49,113 bases of DNA. It comes from an uncultured delta proteobacterium. Its GTDB lineage: Bacteria; Myxococcota_A; Polyangia; Polyangiales; Polyangiaceae. The stretch lies in assembly GCA_903892415.1 (NCBI GenBank), contig CAITIQ010000414.1, forward strand, positions 1 through 49,113. Direction: 5' to 3'. The notes under the pieces were generated by a model. That model did no database searches. It was not told the DNA's origin and saw only the letters and a list, made by a program, of their open reading frames with translations. This document shows, in pieces, positions 8,374-16,778 of the stretch. Numbering within the stretch: the first letter of the stretch is position 1; every line of letters begins with the position of its first letter. Both the position numbers and the translations under genes were made by a program.

Positions 8374-8531
8374 CGGAGCGCTGACAACCCGTCGCACGGA
8401 AGGTTCCCGCCGCTCGCGGCTCACAGCCCGGCGTTGGAGAACGCTTCGGCGAGGCCAGCGCAGCGTCGGTGCTTGCCAACGCTGCTCGCTGGGCTGTGTG
8501 GTTGCGTCAGGCCGTGTAGACTCTTCGCTAC

Positions 8532-9050
8532 ATGCCCAACCGTGTGCGAGGGCCCGGCACCACGACAACGCCCGTTGGCCTCGGTCCGCTGTTCCGAAGG
8601 CTCAGTCGGTTGGCCTTCCTGGTGATGTGGGTTCCGTTTGTGGGCCTGATGGTCGGTGCCATCCAAATGGGCGAGGGGAGTTACGGCTGGGCGGAGCTGT
8701 CGCCCTTGGTTCAGGTGTCGGTAGTCGCAACCTTCTCGCTCGCCGTCGCGGCCAGTACCTTCCTCGTGCTCGCCGGCGTGCTTGGCGGGGCGAGCAACCG
8801 GCGAGTGTTGAGCAATGGCCTGGAGGCCACGGCGACGATTCTGACGAGTGCCGAAACCGGGCACAGCATCAACGAAAGCCCCGTGCTTGCGTTCACCCTG
8901 CTCGTTCAGCCATCGAACGCAGCTCCGTTCGAGGCGTACGCTGAGCAGGTCGTGTCGCGTTTGCATCTGCATCGCGTAGACCCAGGTCAAACCCTGCGTG
9001 TGAGGTTTGATCCCGAAACGCTCGCCGTCGCCCTACTGGACCTGAGCTAG
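8532..9050 (+). CDS. two-TM membrane protein, DUF3592-like
   Basis: The protein is 172 aa. Two hydrophobic helices (about residues 27-46, FLVMWVPFVGLMVGAIQM, and 60-86, VSVVATFSLAVAASTFLVLA) precede a soluble domain. That domain has the layout of DUF3592-like proteins: NGLEATATIL, then INESPVLAFTLLVQP, then PGQTLRVRFDPETLAVALLD. The function is unknown. It starts at ATG 8532, has no clear ribosome site and stands alone. Confidence 0.75.
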   Translation: MPNRVRGPGTTTTPVGLGPLFRRLSRLAFLVMWVPFVGLMVGAIQMGEGSYGWAELSPLVQVSVVATFSLAVAASTFLVLAGVLGGASNRRVLSNGLEATATILTSAETGHSINESPVLAFTLLVQPSNAAPFEAYAEQVVSRLHLHRVDPGQTLRVRFDPETLAVALLDLS

Positions 9051-9099
9051 CGTGCGGCCCGCGAGTTGAAAGGGCAACCGTCGATCGACCTCGCCGGTG

Positions 9100-10212
9100 T
9101 CAGAGCCGCACACGCACGAGCGCTGGGCTCGCTGGTTCCCCTGCAAGCGCACGGTTCAGCGCGAAGTTCGTGACGTAGAGCGCGCGCTCCTCCCCGCTAC
9201 CGTGGAACGCGAGGCTCGCTGGAAAATCGAGCGGCGCTCCTTCGAACAAAACCTCGACCTCGCCCTGCGCATCGATTCGAACCAGCCGGTCCGAGCGGTT
9301 GACCGCTCCAATCAAGCTGCCATCGGCGTCGAGCGTGAGCCCGTCGATGCCTGCGAGCTGCTCACAGTCCGGCGTGGTGAACTCTTCGGCGGGACCAGCG
9401 CTGCCGTCCTCCAAGATCGGAATCCGTACGATCAGCGCTTGATCGCTGCTGGCTACGAATACAGCCTCCGGCGTCCAAACGATGCCGTTGGCGCCCACCG
9501 AGATGTCTTCGGGCTGGCCGCCACAGAGCGTGGGGTCGCCCGCGAGCAGAGCGTCGCTGCTCCAGACCTCGACAGCACCGGAGGGCGCCACACGAAACAC
9601 CTTGGCTGTCGCCGAGTCGGTCACGAACAGCGAGCCAGTCTCGTCCCAGGCAAAGCCGTTGGGAAAGATCAGCTCCGGGCTCGAGGCGAACAACGTCGGC
9701 TCGCCCCCTCCGGCCGGGATGCGATAGACGCCCGGCGCTGGAGCGCCGGTGAACGACACCAACGCTGCGTACACAGCTCCAGCTCCATCGCTGGTGAGGC
9801 CGGTCAAGAAGCCTGTGTTCGCCGCTGGTACCGGCAACGAGGCGAGCGGGCTGCGCGCCCCACCCTCGAGATCGAACTGCTCCACCATCGCGTTGAAAGC
9901 GAAGCCAACGACCAGCTTGTCGTCACGCACGGTCAGCCCCTCGGGCAGCTCAAAGGCCGCAGCATCAAAGCTCGTCAAGAGCTCGACCGTGGTTGCGGCA
10001 GCGCCACCTCCGCCGCTCGCAGCAGCGCCACCTCCGCCGCTCGCGGCAGCGCCACCTCCGCCCGCATCTCCCGAGGAGGAGGCTCCGCTGCCCAGCGCAC
10101 CAGTGCCGCCGGTTCCGCCGGCTGCGCCTCCAGCTGCGGTGCCATCATCTCCGCAAGCTCCCATCGCGAACGCCACCATCGCCAGGACCGTATTCAGTGT
10201 CCGAATCTTCAT
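9100..10212 (-). CDS. SMP-30/NHL-like beta-propeller lipoprotein
   Basis: MKIRTLNTVLAMVAFAMGAC is a lipoprotein signal with Cys20. A low-complexity linker of Gly/Ala/Ser repeats follows to residue 73, built from a roughly 24-bp DNA repeat near 9995-10062. The remaining 300 residues show propeller blades with the motifs ELPEGLTVRDDKLVVGF, FPNGFAWDETGSLFVTDSA, IDGLTLDADGSLIGAVNRSD and LDFPASLAFHGSGEERALYV. They resemble SMP-30/gluconolactonase-like and NHL-type proteins. Substrate and activity cannot be read from the sequence. A strong AGGAG ribosome site precedes the ATG. It is divergent from the LysR gene at 10312, so it is the likely regulatory target. Confidence 0.85.
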   Translation of the reverse strand: MKIRTLNTVLAMVAFAMGACGDDGTAAGGAAGGTGGTGALGSGASSSGDAGGGGAAASGGGGAAASGGGGAAATTVELLTSFDAAAFELPEGLTVRDDKLVVGFAFNAMVEQFDLEGGARSPLASLPVPAANTGFLTGLTSDGAGAVYAALVSFTGAPAPGVYRIPAGGGEPTLFASSPELIFPNGFAWDETGSLFVTDSATAKVFRVAPSGAVEVWSSDALLAGDPTLCGGQPEDISVGANGIVWTPEAVFVASSDQALIVRIPILEDGSAGPAEEFTTPDCEQLAGIDGLTLDADGSLIGAVNRSDRLVRIDAQGEVEVLFEGAPLDFPASLAFHGSGEERALYVTNFALNRALAGEPASPALVRVRL

Positions 10213-10282
10213 CGTCGTTTCTCCTGGTCGAGATTCTGTTCACGAAGCTGAGCGCATCCAGTGCATGGTTAGCAGGTGCATA

Positions 10283-10294
10283 ACTGCATGCAGT
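10283..10294. promoter_or_regulatory. candidate LysR operator in divergent intergenic region
   Basis: ACTGCATGCAGT is a perfect 12-bp palindrome 17 bp before the LysR start codon. It sits in a cluster of related words: GTGCATGG at 10261, GTGCATAA at 10277 and GTGCAGG just after the palindrome. Dyads of this kind between divergent genes are typical sites for LysR autoregulation and target activation. No binding evidence exists. Confidence 0.45.
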
Positions 10295-10311
10295 GCAGGT
10301 AAGATTTCGCT

Positions 10312-11220
10312 ATGCAGAAGAGCCCGCTCGCCGGTATCGACGCCAATCTGCTGGTCGCCCTGGAGGCCTTGCTCCGCGACGAGAACGTCGGGGTTGCAGC
10401 CCAGCGCGTTGGCCTCAGCGAATCTGCGATGAGCCATGCGCTTTCACGCGCGCGGGAACTCCTGGGGGACCCGCTCTTGGTTCGGGTGGGACGGCGCATG
10501 ACCATGACTGAGCGCGCCCGCGCGATCGCCCCGGCCCTGCGCGAGGGAGTGCGCCTGCTGGCGAGCGCGACGGCGATCACGAGCGCCCTTGATCCGAGCA
10601 GCGTTCGGCGGGCTGTGCGCATCGCTGCCACCGACTTCGGTCACAGCGTCGTTGGGCCGGCGCTCTATCAGCTGCTCGCGCGAGAGGCTCCGCTCGTAGA
10701 CCTCGTCTTCCTTCCCTTTGCACCGACGTCGCTCACCCAATTGGCCAGCGGGGAGATCGATCTCGCCATCTCCAAGATGGCGAAGTTGGGCAGCCTGCAC
10801 GCCCAACTCTTGACGGAGGAGCCGTTCCTTTGCGTCGCGCGCAAAGCCCATCCCATCCTACGCAGCCGCATCACGCCCAAGCAGTTTGCCGCCTACGGCC
10901 ACGTGCTGATCTCCCCTGGCGGCCGAGTCAACGGCGCCGTCGACAAAGCGCTCTTGCGGCGAGGCCTCAAGCGACGCGTCGCCTATGTCTCGCCAACCTT
11001 TCTGATCGCCGCGCAGGTCGTCGAAAAGACCGACTTGTTACTCACCGCCAGCCGACGCAACGCGAAGACTGTCGCTTGCTTGCTCGAACTTTCGACGTTC
11101 GCTCCGCCGCTTGCGCTACCTCCGTTCCTGCAGGGGATGTGGTGGCACGAACGCCAACAGCATGATCCGTTTCTGGCGTGGCTGCGCGCAAAGATCAGCG
11201 AGCTGGTGAAGACCGCGTGA
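10312..11220 (+). CDS. LysR-family transcriptional regulator
   Basis: The protein is 302 aa, the normal LTTR length. The N-terminal winged helix-turn-helix is clear: GIDANLLVALEALLRDENVG, then AAQRVGLSESAMSHALSRAR and ELLGDPLLVRVGRRMTMTER. Residues 90-295 form the periplasmic-binding-protein-like effector domain, with VRIAATDFGHSVVGPALYQL and FAPTSLTQLASGEIDLAISK. The closest recognisable type is the NodD/PcpR-like branch, whose inducers are often aromatic; this is an inference. It is transcribed away from the propeller lipoprotein, which is probably its target. The effector is unknown. Confidence 0.95.
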   Translation: MQKSPLAGIDANLLVALEALLRDENVGVAAQRVGLSESAMSHALSRARELLGDPLLVRVGRRMTMTERARAIAPALREGVRLLASATAITSALDPSSVRRAVRIAATDFGHSVVGPALYQLLAREAPLVDLVFLPFAPTSLTQLASGEIDLAISKMAKLGSLHAQLLTEEPFLCVARKAHPILRSRITPKQFAAYGHVLISPGGRVNGAVDKALLRRGLKRRVAYVSPTFLIAAQVVEKTDLLLTASRRNAKTVACLLELSTFAPPLALPPFLQGMWWHERQQHDPFLAWLRAKISELVKTA

Positions 11221-11272
11221 GCCGCTTCCGCTACCTTTCGCGCAGGCCCGAACCTTCTTGTTTGCAACTGTG

Positions 11273-12394
11273 ATGGCCCGCCAAACCACCCATCTTCGCG
11301 AGGCGCTGCTCGCCCTTTTGCTCCTTGTCGGGTGCGAGCAGCGGAGCACGCAGCGTTCCTCCGAGACGGCCCGAGAAGCCCCCGCGGCGACCCTCGCGCC
11401 AAGCTCGCTAGACACGCGAAGAAGCCTGGACGCCCACCCGCCCCATCGGGTGACCGGCTTTCTCAAAGGGCAGCTACACGCGCATACCAACGCCAGCGGC
11501 GACAGTGAAACGCCCCCGGCTGAAGTCCACGCCTTCTATGAGTCGCGCGAGTACGACTTTGTCGTGTTCACCGATCACAACACCGTGACCGATACGCCCG
11601 ATGGTCAGTTGCTGACGCTGCCCGGCATAGAACTTACGCAGAACCTGCGTCATTGCGAGCCGGCGCCCGGCCCTGACGAGGCCTGCCTCCTGCACGTCAA
11701 CGCGCTGTTCACCGAGGCGCCCTTTGGGCGTCACCGGTTGCAATGGCCCAAGTTCGGAAAGAGAGAGGACCTCTATGCCCGCGCGGTCGAGTGGGCGACC
11801 GCAAGCCAATCGCTAGCGATGCTCAATCACCCCAACATGCACTACGGCGCGAACGCCGACACCATCGCGGCTGTTGCGGCCAAGGGGCTGACGCTGCTCG
11901 AGGTTGGCAATCAGTCGTGGGACAGCCAGAACGAGGGGGACGCAAGTCATCCCTCGACCGAAGCGCTGTGGGACGAGGTGCTATCGCGAGGGATTCGCTT
12001 GTGGGGCGCCGTTACCGACGACGCTCACAACTACAACGACGTTGATACCGCCATGAAGTACTCGCGGCCTTACCCAGGCAACCTCGGTTTTGTGATGGTG
12101 CGCGCGGAGAAGAACGCCCTAGCGATCAAGCAGGCGCTCGCTCGAGGTGATTTTTACGGCTCCACCGGTGTGACCTTCACCACGCTGGAGCTCAGCCCAG
12201 CCAAGTGCACGCTGGAGGTAAGTGAGGCCAGTGCAGAGTTCGAGGTGATTTCGCGGGGACGCACCGTCCACCACGAGACGGGCAAACGCCTCGCCTACGT
12301 ACCGAGCCGCGATGCAGGCTATGTCCGCTTTCGGGTGCGAGCAGAAGGCCGCTTCGCACTTACGCAGCCAGTCTTCCTTACGGACCTGCAGTAG
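11273..12394 (+). CDS. PHP-domain lipoprotein (putative metal-dependent phosphoesterase)
   Basis: ATG 11273 is used; a TTG five codons upstream is less likely. The signal runs into LLALLLLVGC, with the lipobox Cys near residue 21. The PHP motifs appear in order: KGQLHAHTNASGDS (motif I), VFTDHNTVTD, LPGIELTQ, LNHPNMHYG and GAVTDDAHNYND. These supply the His and Asp residues of the trinuclear metal site. The C-terminal 90 residues are a beta-rich extension (LELSPAKCTLEVSEASAEFE). PHP proteins hydrolyse phosphoesters; an exported form is less common and its substrate cannot be predicted. The gene ends at a terminator hairpin shared with the converging lipoprotein gene. Confidence 0.9.
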   Translation: MARQTTHLREALLALLLLVGCEQRSTQRSSETAREAPAATLAPSSLDTRRSLDAHPPHRVTGFLKGQLHAHTNASGDSETPPAEVHAFYESREYDFVVFTDHNTVTDTPDGQLLTLPGIELTQNLRHCEPAPGPDEACLLHVNALFTEAPFGRHRLQWPKFGKREDLYARAVEWATASQSLAMLNHPNMHYGANADTIAAVAAKGLTLLEVGNQSWDSQNEGDASHPSTEALWDEVLSRGIRLWGAVTDDAHNYNDVDTAMKYSRPYPGNLGFVMVRAEKNALAIKQALARGDFYGSTGVTFTTLELSPAKCTLEVSEASAEFEVISRGRTVHHETGKRLAYVPSRDAGYVRFRVRAEGRFALTQPVFLTDLQ

Positions 12395-12420
12395 GCCCAC
12401 GCGAGCTCGCTCCTCAGCAA

Positions 12421-12439
12421 CAGCTCGGTCTCCGAGCTG
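12421..12439. terminator. hairpin between convergent genes, probable bidirectional terminator
   Basis: CAGCTCGG-TCT-CCGAGCTG is a perfect 8-bp stem with a 3-nt loop. It lies between the plus gene ending at 12394 and the minus gene ending at 12457. Only a short T-run (TTTT near 12454) follows on the plus side. Confidence 0.6.
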
Positions 12440-12456
12440 GATGGACCTCATAGGTT

Positions 12457-12987
12457 TTAGCGGCTTGCGTCCAAGAGGAGGCGCACGCCCTTCAAGCAAG
12501 CCGCCATCCGGCTCGCGATGGCCTCCTCGGTGTCCAACGCCGCGATGACAGAGACGGCGCAGGAGTAGGCGCGCCGCGAGTCCCCCTTGGCCGGTGCGAG
12601 GAAGGTGACCACCTCGGGCGGCACGATGGTGTCCGGCTTCGGCTTGTAGGTAGCGATCGCCACACGGAACTCGATCTCACCGACCGTGAGCGTCTCGCGC
12701 TCTTTGACCTGCTCGAGCGGCGCCGTGAAGGGCTGCTCGGCGTGTTGGTTGGCGAGCCAGGTCATAGCGTCGGTGGGGGCCGCTTCCGGTAGGTTGTGCG
12801 CGAGGAAGGAGCCGAGCTCGCACGTGAAGCCCGCCGTGTCCCGTTGCGGGTCTTCCCCAAACTCGCAGTTGGGGAACTCGCCGGTGATCTTGAGCCGCTC
12901 GGCATCGGACCAGTCCGCTGCGGGAGTTGAGGACCCGCAGGCGGTTGAGAGAATGAGACCCGTAAACAGCGCAGCAAGCTTCTTCAC
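12457..12987 (-). CDS. lipoprotein, 176 aa
   Basis: GTG 12987 is chosen because it yields a compact signal, KKLAALFTGLILSTAC, with the lipobox Cys. ATG 13029 upstream in frame would add 14 residues before the Lys pair. The mature protein has paired cysteines (FPNCEFGEDP, GFTCELGSF) and the segments LTVGEIEFRVAIATYKPK and AYSCAVSVIAALDTEEAIA. I do not recognise the family. It ends at the shared terminator hairpin at 12421-12439. Confidence 0.75.
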   Translation of the reverse strand: MKKLAALFTGLILSTACGSSTPAADWSDAERLKITGEFPNCEFGEDPQRDTAGFTCELGSFLAHNLPEAAPTDAMTWLANQHAEQPFTAPLEQVKERETLTVGEIEFRVAIATYKPKPDTIVPPEVVTFLAPAKGDSRRAYSCAVSVIAALDTEEAIASRMAACLKGVRLLLDASR

Positions 12988-13048
12988 TGCGTGGATGCTA
13001 GCAAGCCGCGCTGCGAAGGGCAGTTTCATGGCGAGGCCTTGAGACCCA

Positions 13049-13699
13049 CTACGGCATCGTGACCACTGCACAGTGCCCGCTCACGCAGTCCACCCCAAGG
13101 TTGGCCGGTGGCACCGGCTCGCAAGCGTCGCATTCGGTTGTGCCGCACACGAGTCCGGTCAACGTGCCTTCGCTTGCCGCCGCGATCGCGACCCAGGCGT
13201 CAGGTTCGGCGTTGCAGACGCAGCAGCCAAGCCCTGCTCGAAGCACGCAATCCTGCGCCCCGACGCAGCTCGACAAGTCGCTCTCCCGGACGTCGGCTTC
13301 CACACAGGTCCCAGCGTTGCACGTCGCATAAAGGTTAGGATTGACCAGGCCGTCACAAGCGCACAAATCGACGCCGTTGCAGGTCGACTCGTGGAACGCC
13401 TCGGCGAGCGCGATATCAATGGGCTCGACGTCGGCGAGCGTCGGGAGTTCGCAGATGGGGCAGCATCCGGGTTGAACCAGGCCGCAGTCGGTTGGCTCAT
13501 CGCAGGCCGCGAAGTTGAGCGAGGCGCCCCCGCTGCCTGCAGCTCCGCTTCCGCCTCCACCCAGTGCAGCGCCCGCTGCGCCGCCACTACCCGTTGCAGA
13601 GCTGCTGTCGTCACCGCAAGCGAGCCCAATCACGGAGGTCAGCAGCAAGCTGCACAATCCGAGTGCAGAGAACGAGGGGGTCATCGGGTTGAGGGTCAT
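13049..13699 (-). CDS. Cys-rich lipoprotein, 216 aa
   Basis: ATG 13699 overlaps the TGA of the upstream gene as ATGA, which decides the start; the frame is open to 13837. The signal MTLNPMTPSFSALGLCSLLL ends in a lipobox at VIGLAC. After an Ala/Gly/Ser linker the domain carries about 20 cysteines in paired patterns (ACDEPTDCGLVQPGCCPIC, CNGVDLCACDG, CVGAQDCVLRAGLGCCVC, CGTTECDAC), suggesting a disulfide-stabilised two-repeat domain. Similar Cys-rich lipoproteins are common in Polyangia and have no known function. It is translationally coupled to the lipoprotein gene upstream. Confidence 0.85.
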   Translation of the reverse strand: MTLNPMTPSFSALGLCSLLLTSVIGLACGDDSSSATGSGGAAGAALGGGGSGAAGSGGASLNFAACDEPTDCGLVQPGCCPICELPTLADVEPIDIALAEAFHESTCNGVDLCACDGLVNPNLYATCNAGTCVEADVRESDLSSCVGAQDCVLRAGLGCCVCNAEPDAWVAIAAASEGTLTGLVCGTTECDACEPVPPANLGVDCVSGHCAVVTMP

Positions 13700-14571
13700 T
13701 CGCATGGTGCTGTCACATTGCTGCAGCCCGCGGTAGAGGCGCACACCATCGTGCTCAAGTCTGCCGAGAAGCGGCCGAGAAAGTTGGGGCCACGCGCCCC
13801 GTCCAGGGCGCTCGGATACTCGACGTCGGGTAGGCACATCCCGCTCTTGTCAGGGTTCAACGGCGCGAACGCTGAGTTGCCGAGCACCTCGAGCGAACCG
13901 TCCTGCAACACCACGATCGGTCCGGCGGGACCCAGCGTGTTGGTCTTGCTGCCATTGTCACGTTTGGCCGGCACAAAGGTCGCCCGCTGGACGCTCCCCG
14001 ACGCCGTATCAACCGAGCCGAGCACCATCACTTTGGAACTACCACCGCCGTCGCCGTAGCTCCCGATCCACCCTTGCGCGGCCAGCGAGTCGAAGGCGCT
14101 GCCACCTCCGACGATCGAATAGCCGACGTACGCCACTGGCCCACCGTCCCAGGTGATGCCGTAGGCTCGACCATCGGGCGGTTCTTGTTCGTGGTACTGG
14201 CAATAGGTGCGCTCACCGTCGTCGAAGCGAAGCAGCACCGGGTCTTGGTTCTGGCCGAGCTGCTCATAACCAACGACCAAGGTCACAGCCCCGCGCGTGA
14301 TCATGGCTGCGCCGGCTGCTTCGAGCTCGGCCATGGTCGACGAGCAGTTCATCCCGACCGGATCGGCGGTGAAGGCCGTGTCCCAGTCACCGTCGCCAGG
14401 TCCGGTGGGCAAAACTCCGCTGCTGGAGCTGTTGCTGGTTTGGCCACCAGAGCCAGAACTCGAACTCGTGCTCGTGCCAGCACCGGTGCCGGGGCTTCCG
14501 CTATTGTCACTGTCACCACAGTTGGTGTTGAGCAGCGTCAGCAGGGCTACGGAGAAGGTCGTGCGCCACAT
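13696..14571 (-). CDS. lipoprotein with Ser/Gly-rich linker, 291 aa
   Basis: MWRTTFSVALLTLLNTNC is a lipoprotein signal with Cys18. A Ser/Gly/Thr linker runs to residue 55. The beta-rich remainder includes TADPVGMNCSSTMAELEA, TLVVGYEQLGQNQDPVLLRF, YCQYHEQEPPDGRAYGITW and GPIVVLQDGSLEVLGN. Conserved Cys pairs occur near the N-terminus and at the C-terminus (MVCASTAGCSNVTAPC). The family is not recognised. It overlaps the downstream Cys-rich lipoprotein gene by 4 bp and follows the parvulin gene by 39 bp on the same strand. Confidence 0.82.
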   Translation of the reverse strand: MWRTTFSVALLTLLNTNCGDSDNSGSPGTGAGTSTSSSSGSGGQTSNSSSSGVLPTGPGDGDWDTAFTADPVGMNCSSTMAELEAAGAAMITRGAVTLVVGYEQLGQNQDPVLLRFDDGERTYCQYHEQEPPDGRAYGITWDGGPVAYVGYSIVGGGSAFDSLAAQGWIGSYGDGGGSSKVMVLGSVDTASGSVQRATFVPAKRDNGSKTNTLGPAGPIVVLQDGSLEVLGNSAFAPLNPDKSGMCLPDVEYPSALDGARGPNFLGRFSADLSTMVCASTAGCSNVTAPCE

Positions 14572-14610
14572 AACGTCAGCGTAACGTACGCGATGGCGCG
14601 CGCGCGCGCT

Positions 14611-15129
14611 TCACTGGTTGCGTTTGATAACATGGAAGCCGAACTCGGTTTCGATCACCTCGGAAAGGCCGCCCACGGGAAGGCTGAAGGCTGCATCGGA
14701 GAAGGCCTTGACCATCTCCGAGCGCTTGAACTTTCCGAGGCTGCCTAGCCGCGCAGAAGACGCCGGGTCTTCCGAGTGCTTGGTCGCAAGCTCGCCGAAG
14801 TCGGTGCCTTTGGCTGCGTCGTCCTTCAACCGTTGGGCGAGCTTTTTTGCTTCGTCCTTCGAGCGCGTTGCAGCCTTGGCGTTCTTGGCGCCCTTGTAGC
14901 TGATCAGGATGTGTTGCGCTGCGATCTCGTCGGGAACGGTGCTCGCGGCGGGTTGTGCTGCGGTGCTGGCAGCGGCCGCAACCGAGACCACGGCCGTAGA
15001 CGAGGCGCGTGCGCTCGAGGCTGCCGGTGCCGGCTCGGAGCAGGCGGCCAGTGCAGCGACGGGCAGCGCGCAGGCGAGGGCGATTAGCCGAGAGAACGCG
15101 GGGTGGCTTGATTGGGCGATGGTATGCAA
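14611..15129 (-). CDS. parvulin-type peptidyl-prolyl isomerase lipoprotein
   Basis: This is a predicted envelope foldase. A signal with lipobox VAALAAC (Cys29) and an Ala/Ser-rich linker precede a single rotamase domain at about residues 68-172. Family landmarks are AAQHILISYKGAKNA, LAQRLKDDAAKGTDFGELA, KHSEDPASSARLGSLGKF, EMVKAFSDAAFSLPVGGLSE and the C-terminal FGFHVIKRNQ. Both conserved His residues of the parvulin fold (QHIL and FHVI) are present. It has no SurA-like chaperone domains, so it resembles PrsA/PpiC-type lipoproteins in layout. The gene follows the methyltransferase gene by 50 bp. Confidence 0.93.
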   Translation of the reverse strand: MHTIAQSSHPAFSRLIALACALPVAALAACSEPAPAASSARASSTAVVSVAAAASTAAQPAASTVPDEIAAQHILISYKGAKNAKAATRSKDEAKKLAQRLKDDAAKGTDFGELATKHSEDPASSARLGSLGKFKRSEMVKAFSDAAFSLPVGGLSEVIETEFGFHVIKRNQ

Positions 15130-15179
15130 GGCCGCAGGTTAGCGAAGTTTGCAGCGCTTCACGCGGCCTTCCTCTCGAC

Positions 15180-16268
15180 TCAAGCTGTGCGACGGCGGGC
15201 GAACCGATAGTGCGCGACGCCCCATTCACTGCCGTGGGCGAAGCCGAATAGCTCGGCCACCGCCATGTAGAACATGCGCCAACGCTGGAGCCAACGTTCC
15301 GCCGCGTGTCCGTAGACCGGCTCGATCGCTGCAAGAGCTCGCGCTCGATTGGCGTCGAGCGAGGCGAGCCACAGGTTGCTGGTCTGCTCATAATGACGAC
15401 CGCTGAGCCACCACGAATCTTCGAGCGAGAGGTCGTCTTGGAAGTGGAGCAGCAAGTTCTGACTCGGCATCGTCCCGCCGGTGAAGAAGTAGCGACTCAT
15501 CCAATCCTCTGAGCCGCGGTCTTCATAGTGATAAGCGAGGCGTTGGTGCGCGAAGATATGCACGAACAGCTTGCCCTCCGGTGAGAGCCAGCGCGCGATC
15601 TTGGCGAGCAACAACTCGTAGTTCTTCATGTGCTCGAACATCTCGATGCTGACCACGCGATCGAAGCCGCCTTTCAAGAGCTCCGCCTCGAACTCGAATT
15701 CGGCCACGTTGCCGGTGACGATGCGCAGATTGGAGAGCCCGAGCGTTTGGGCGCGGCTCATGACGAACGCGCGCTGGCTGTGTGAGTTGGACAGGCCGAC
15801 GATCTCGCTGTTCGGGTGCTTCGCCGCGAGCCACAGCGAGAAGGACCCCCAACCCGAACCGAGGTCGAGCACGCGCTGCCCATCGCGCAGCTCTGCTCGC
15901 TCGGCGTACAATTCCAGCATGGCGTCTTCGGCCTGCGCCAGCGACTCGTCTCCGCGCTGGAACAAGCAGCACGAGTACTTGGCGCGCGGCCCGAGGTGCG
16001 CTTGGAAGAAGCTCGCCGGCACCTCGTAATGTTGTTCATTGGCGCGCGGCGTCTCGATCGCGATCGGCGCTGCGCGGAGCTCTCGCAGAAATTGCCGAAA
16101 GGCCTGGTCGCGGCGCTCGGAGGTGCGAAAGGCTGGTTCACGCAAACGCGCGCCGATGACGTGCCGCATGCCCAAGCGCACCAGCGGGTCCGGAAGCAGG
16201 CCGCTTTCACACGCGGCGACCACGGATTGCACGAGCCGTTGCATGCCGTTTTTGATCACGGCCTGCAA
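15180..16268 (-). CDS. cyclopropane-fatty-acid-synthase-family SAM methyltransferase
   Basis: The protein is 362 aa. The SAM-binding motif I is VLDLGSGWGSFSLWLA (residues 133-148). It is preceded by NEQHYEVPASFFQAHLGPRA KYSCC-type residues (78-101), the CFAS signature before the Rossmann core. Later motifs are EIVGLSNSHSQ, IVTGNVAEFEF and VSIEMFEHMKNYE. It fits the CFA synthase or related N-methyltransferase-like branch: the length equals the plant/bacterial coclaurine-type group, slightly shorter than E. coli Cfa (382 aa). The substrate may be an unsaturated acyl chain in phospholipid, but the exact acceptor is uncertain. It is cytoplasmic or membrane-peripheral. Confidence 0.88.
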   Translation of the reverse strand: MQAVIKNGMQRLVQSVVAACESGLLPDPLVRLGMRHVIGARLREPAFRTSERRDQAFRQFLRELRAAPIAIETPRANEQHYEVPASFFQAHLGPRAKYSCCLFQRGDESLAQAEDAMLELYAERAELRDGQRVLDLGSGWGSFSLWLAAKHPNSEIVGLSNSHSQRAFVMSRAQTLGLSNLRIVTGNVAEFEFEAELLKGGFDRVVSIEMFEHMKNYELLLAKIARWLSPEGKLFVHIFAHQRLAYHYEDRGSEDWMSRYFFTGGTMPSQNLLLHFQDDLSLEDSWWLSGRHYEQTSNLWLASLDANRARALAAIEPVYGHAAERWLQRWRMFYMAVAELFGFAHGSEWGVAHYRFARRRTA

Positions 16269-16301
16269 AGCGCAGCAAGTTGGTAGCGCGTTGCAAGCCT
16301 C

Positions 16302-16778
16302 TCAGTCGCTCTGCTCGACCGCGATAACTGACGTTTCGAGCGTGAAGGCGAGCTCATTCGCTAGGGCTTCGAGCGAGGTGTTGTAGAAGGAGGCGGGCCA
16401 TTGCTCCTCCGTACAGCCAATGAGGTTGAGGTCGCTTGGTGGATGGGGCGCGCCAGCGCAGCTCGCGCTGAGCACCCGAGTCTCGAGGCGAAGCACGAGC
16501 TGCTCGCGCTCGATGGTCACGAGCAGTCGCCCGATGACGCGCCTTCTTGGGAAGTCTTCGTCGTCGAAGCCGAGGAGGTCCCTCCACTCCGAAACGACGG
16601 AACCGTCTTCGATCGCGGCGGGCACCCAGCCCTGTCCAGCCAGCGCCCGCGCGACCGAGCGGGGGACCTCGCTGGCATACGGGGCGGTTGGCTCCAGCGG
16701 CAAGAGGTAGGACATGCTCGGGAATGAGCAGCCGCAGACTCCGAGTACGATCGCGAGTAGCGAGCCCCAGCGCGTCAT
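16302..16778 (-). CDS. lipoprotein, 158 aa, paralogous to its upstream neighbour
   Basis: MTRWGSLLAIVLGVCGC is a lipoprotein signal. The mature part begins with SYLLPLEPTAPYASEVPRSV, then GWVPAAIEDGSVVSEWRDLL and RVIGRLLVTIEREQLVLRLE, with a Cys pair (SASCAGAP, IGCTEE). The family is unknown. Its ATG overlaps the stop of the upstream lipoprotein gene (16775-16778). The two proteins share a layout: a Y-L-x-P-x-A-P start, a helix, a G-x-x-P strand and a V-x-x-W turn. Confidence 0.78.
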   Translation of the reverse strand: MTRWGSLLAIVLGVCGCSFPSMSYLLPLEPTAPYASEVPRSVARALAGQGWVPAAIEDGSVVSEWRDLLGFDDEDFPRRRVIGRLLVTIEREQLVLRLETRVLSASCAGAPHPPSDLNLIGCTEEQWPASFYNTSLEALANELAFTLETSVIAVEQSD

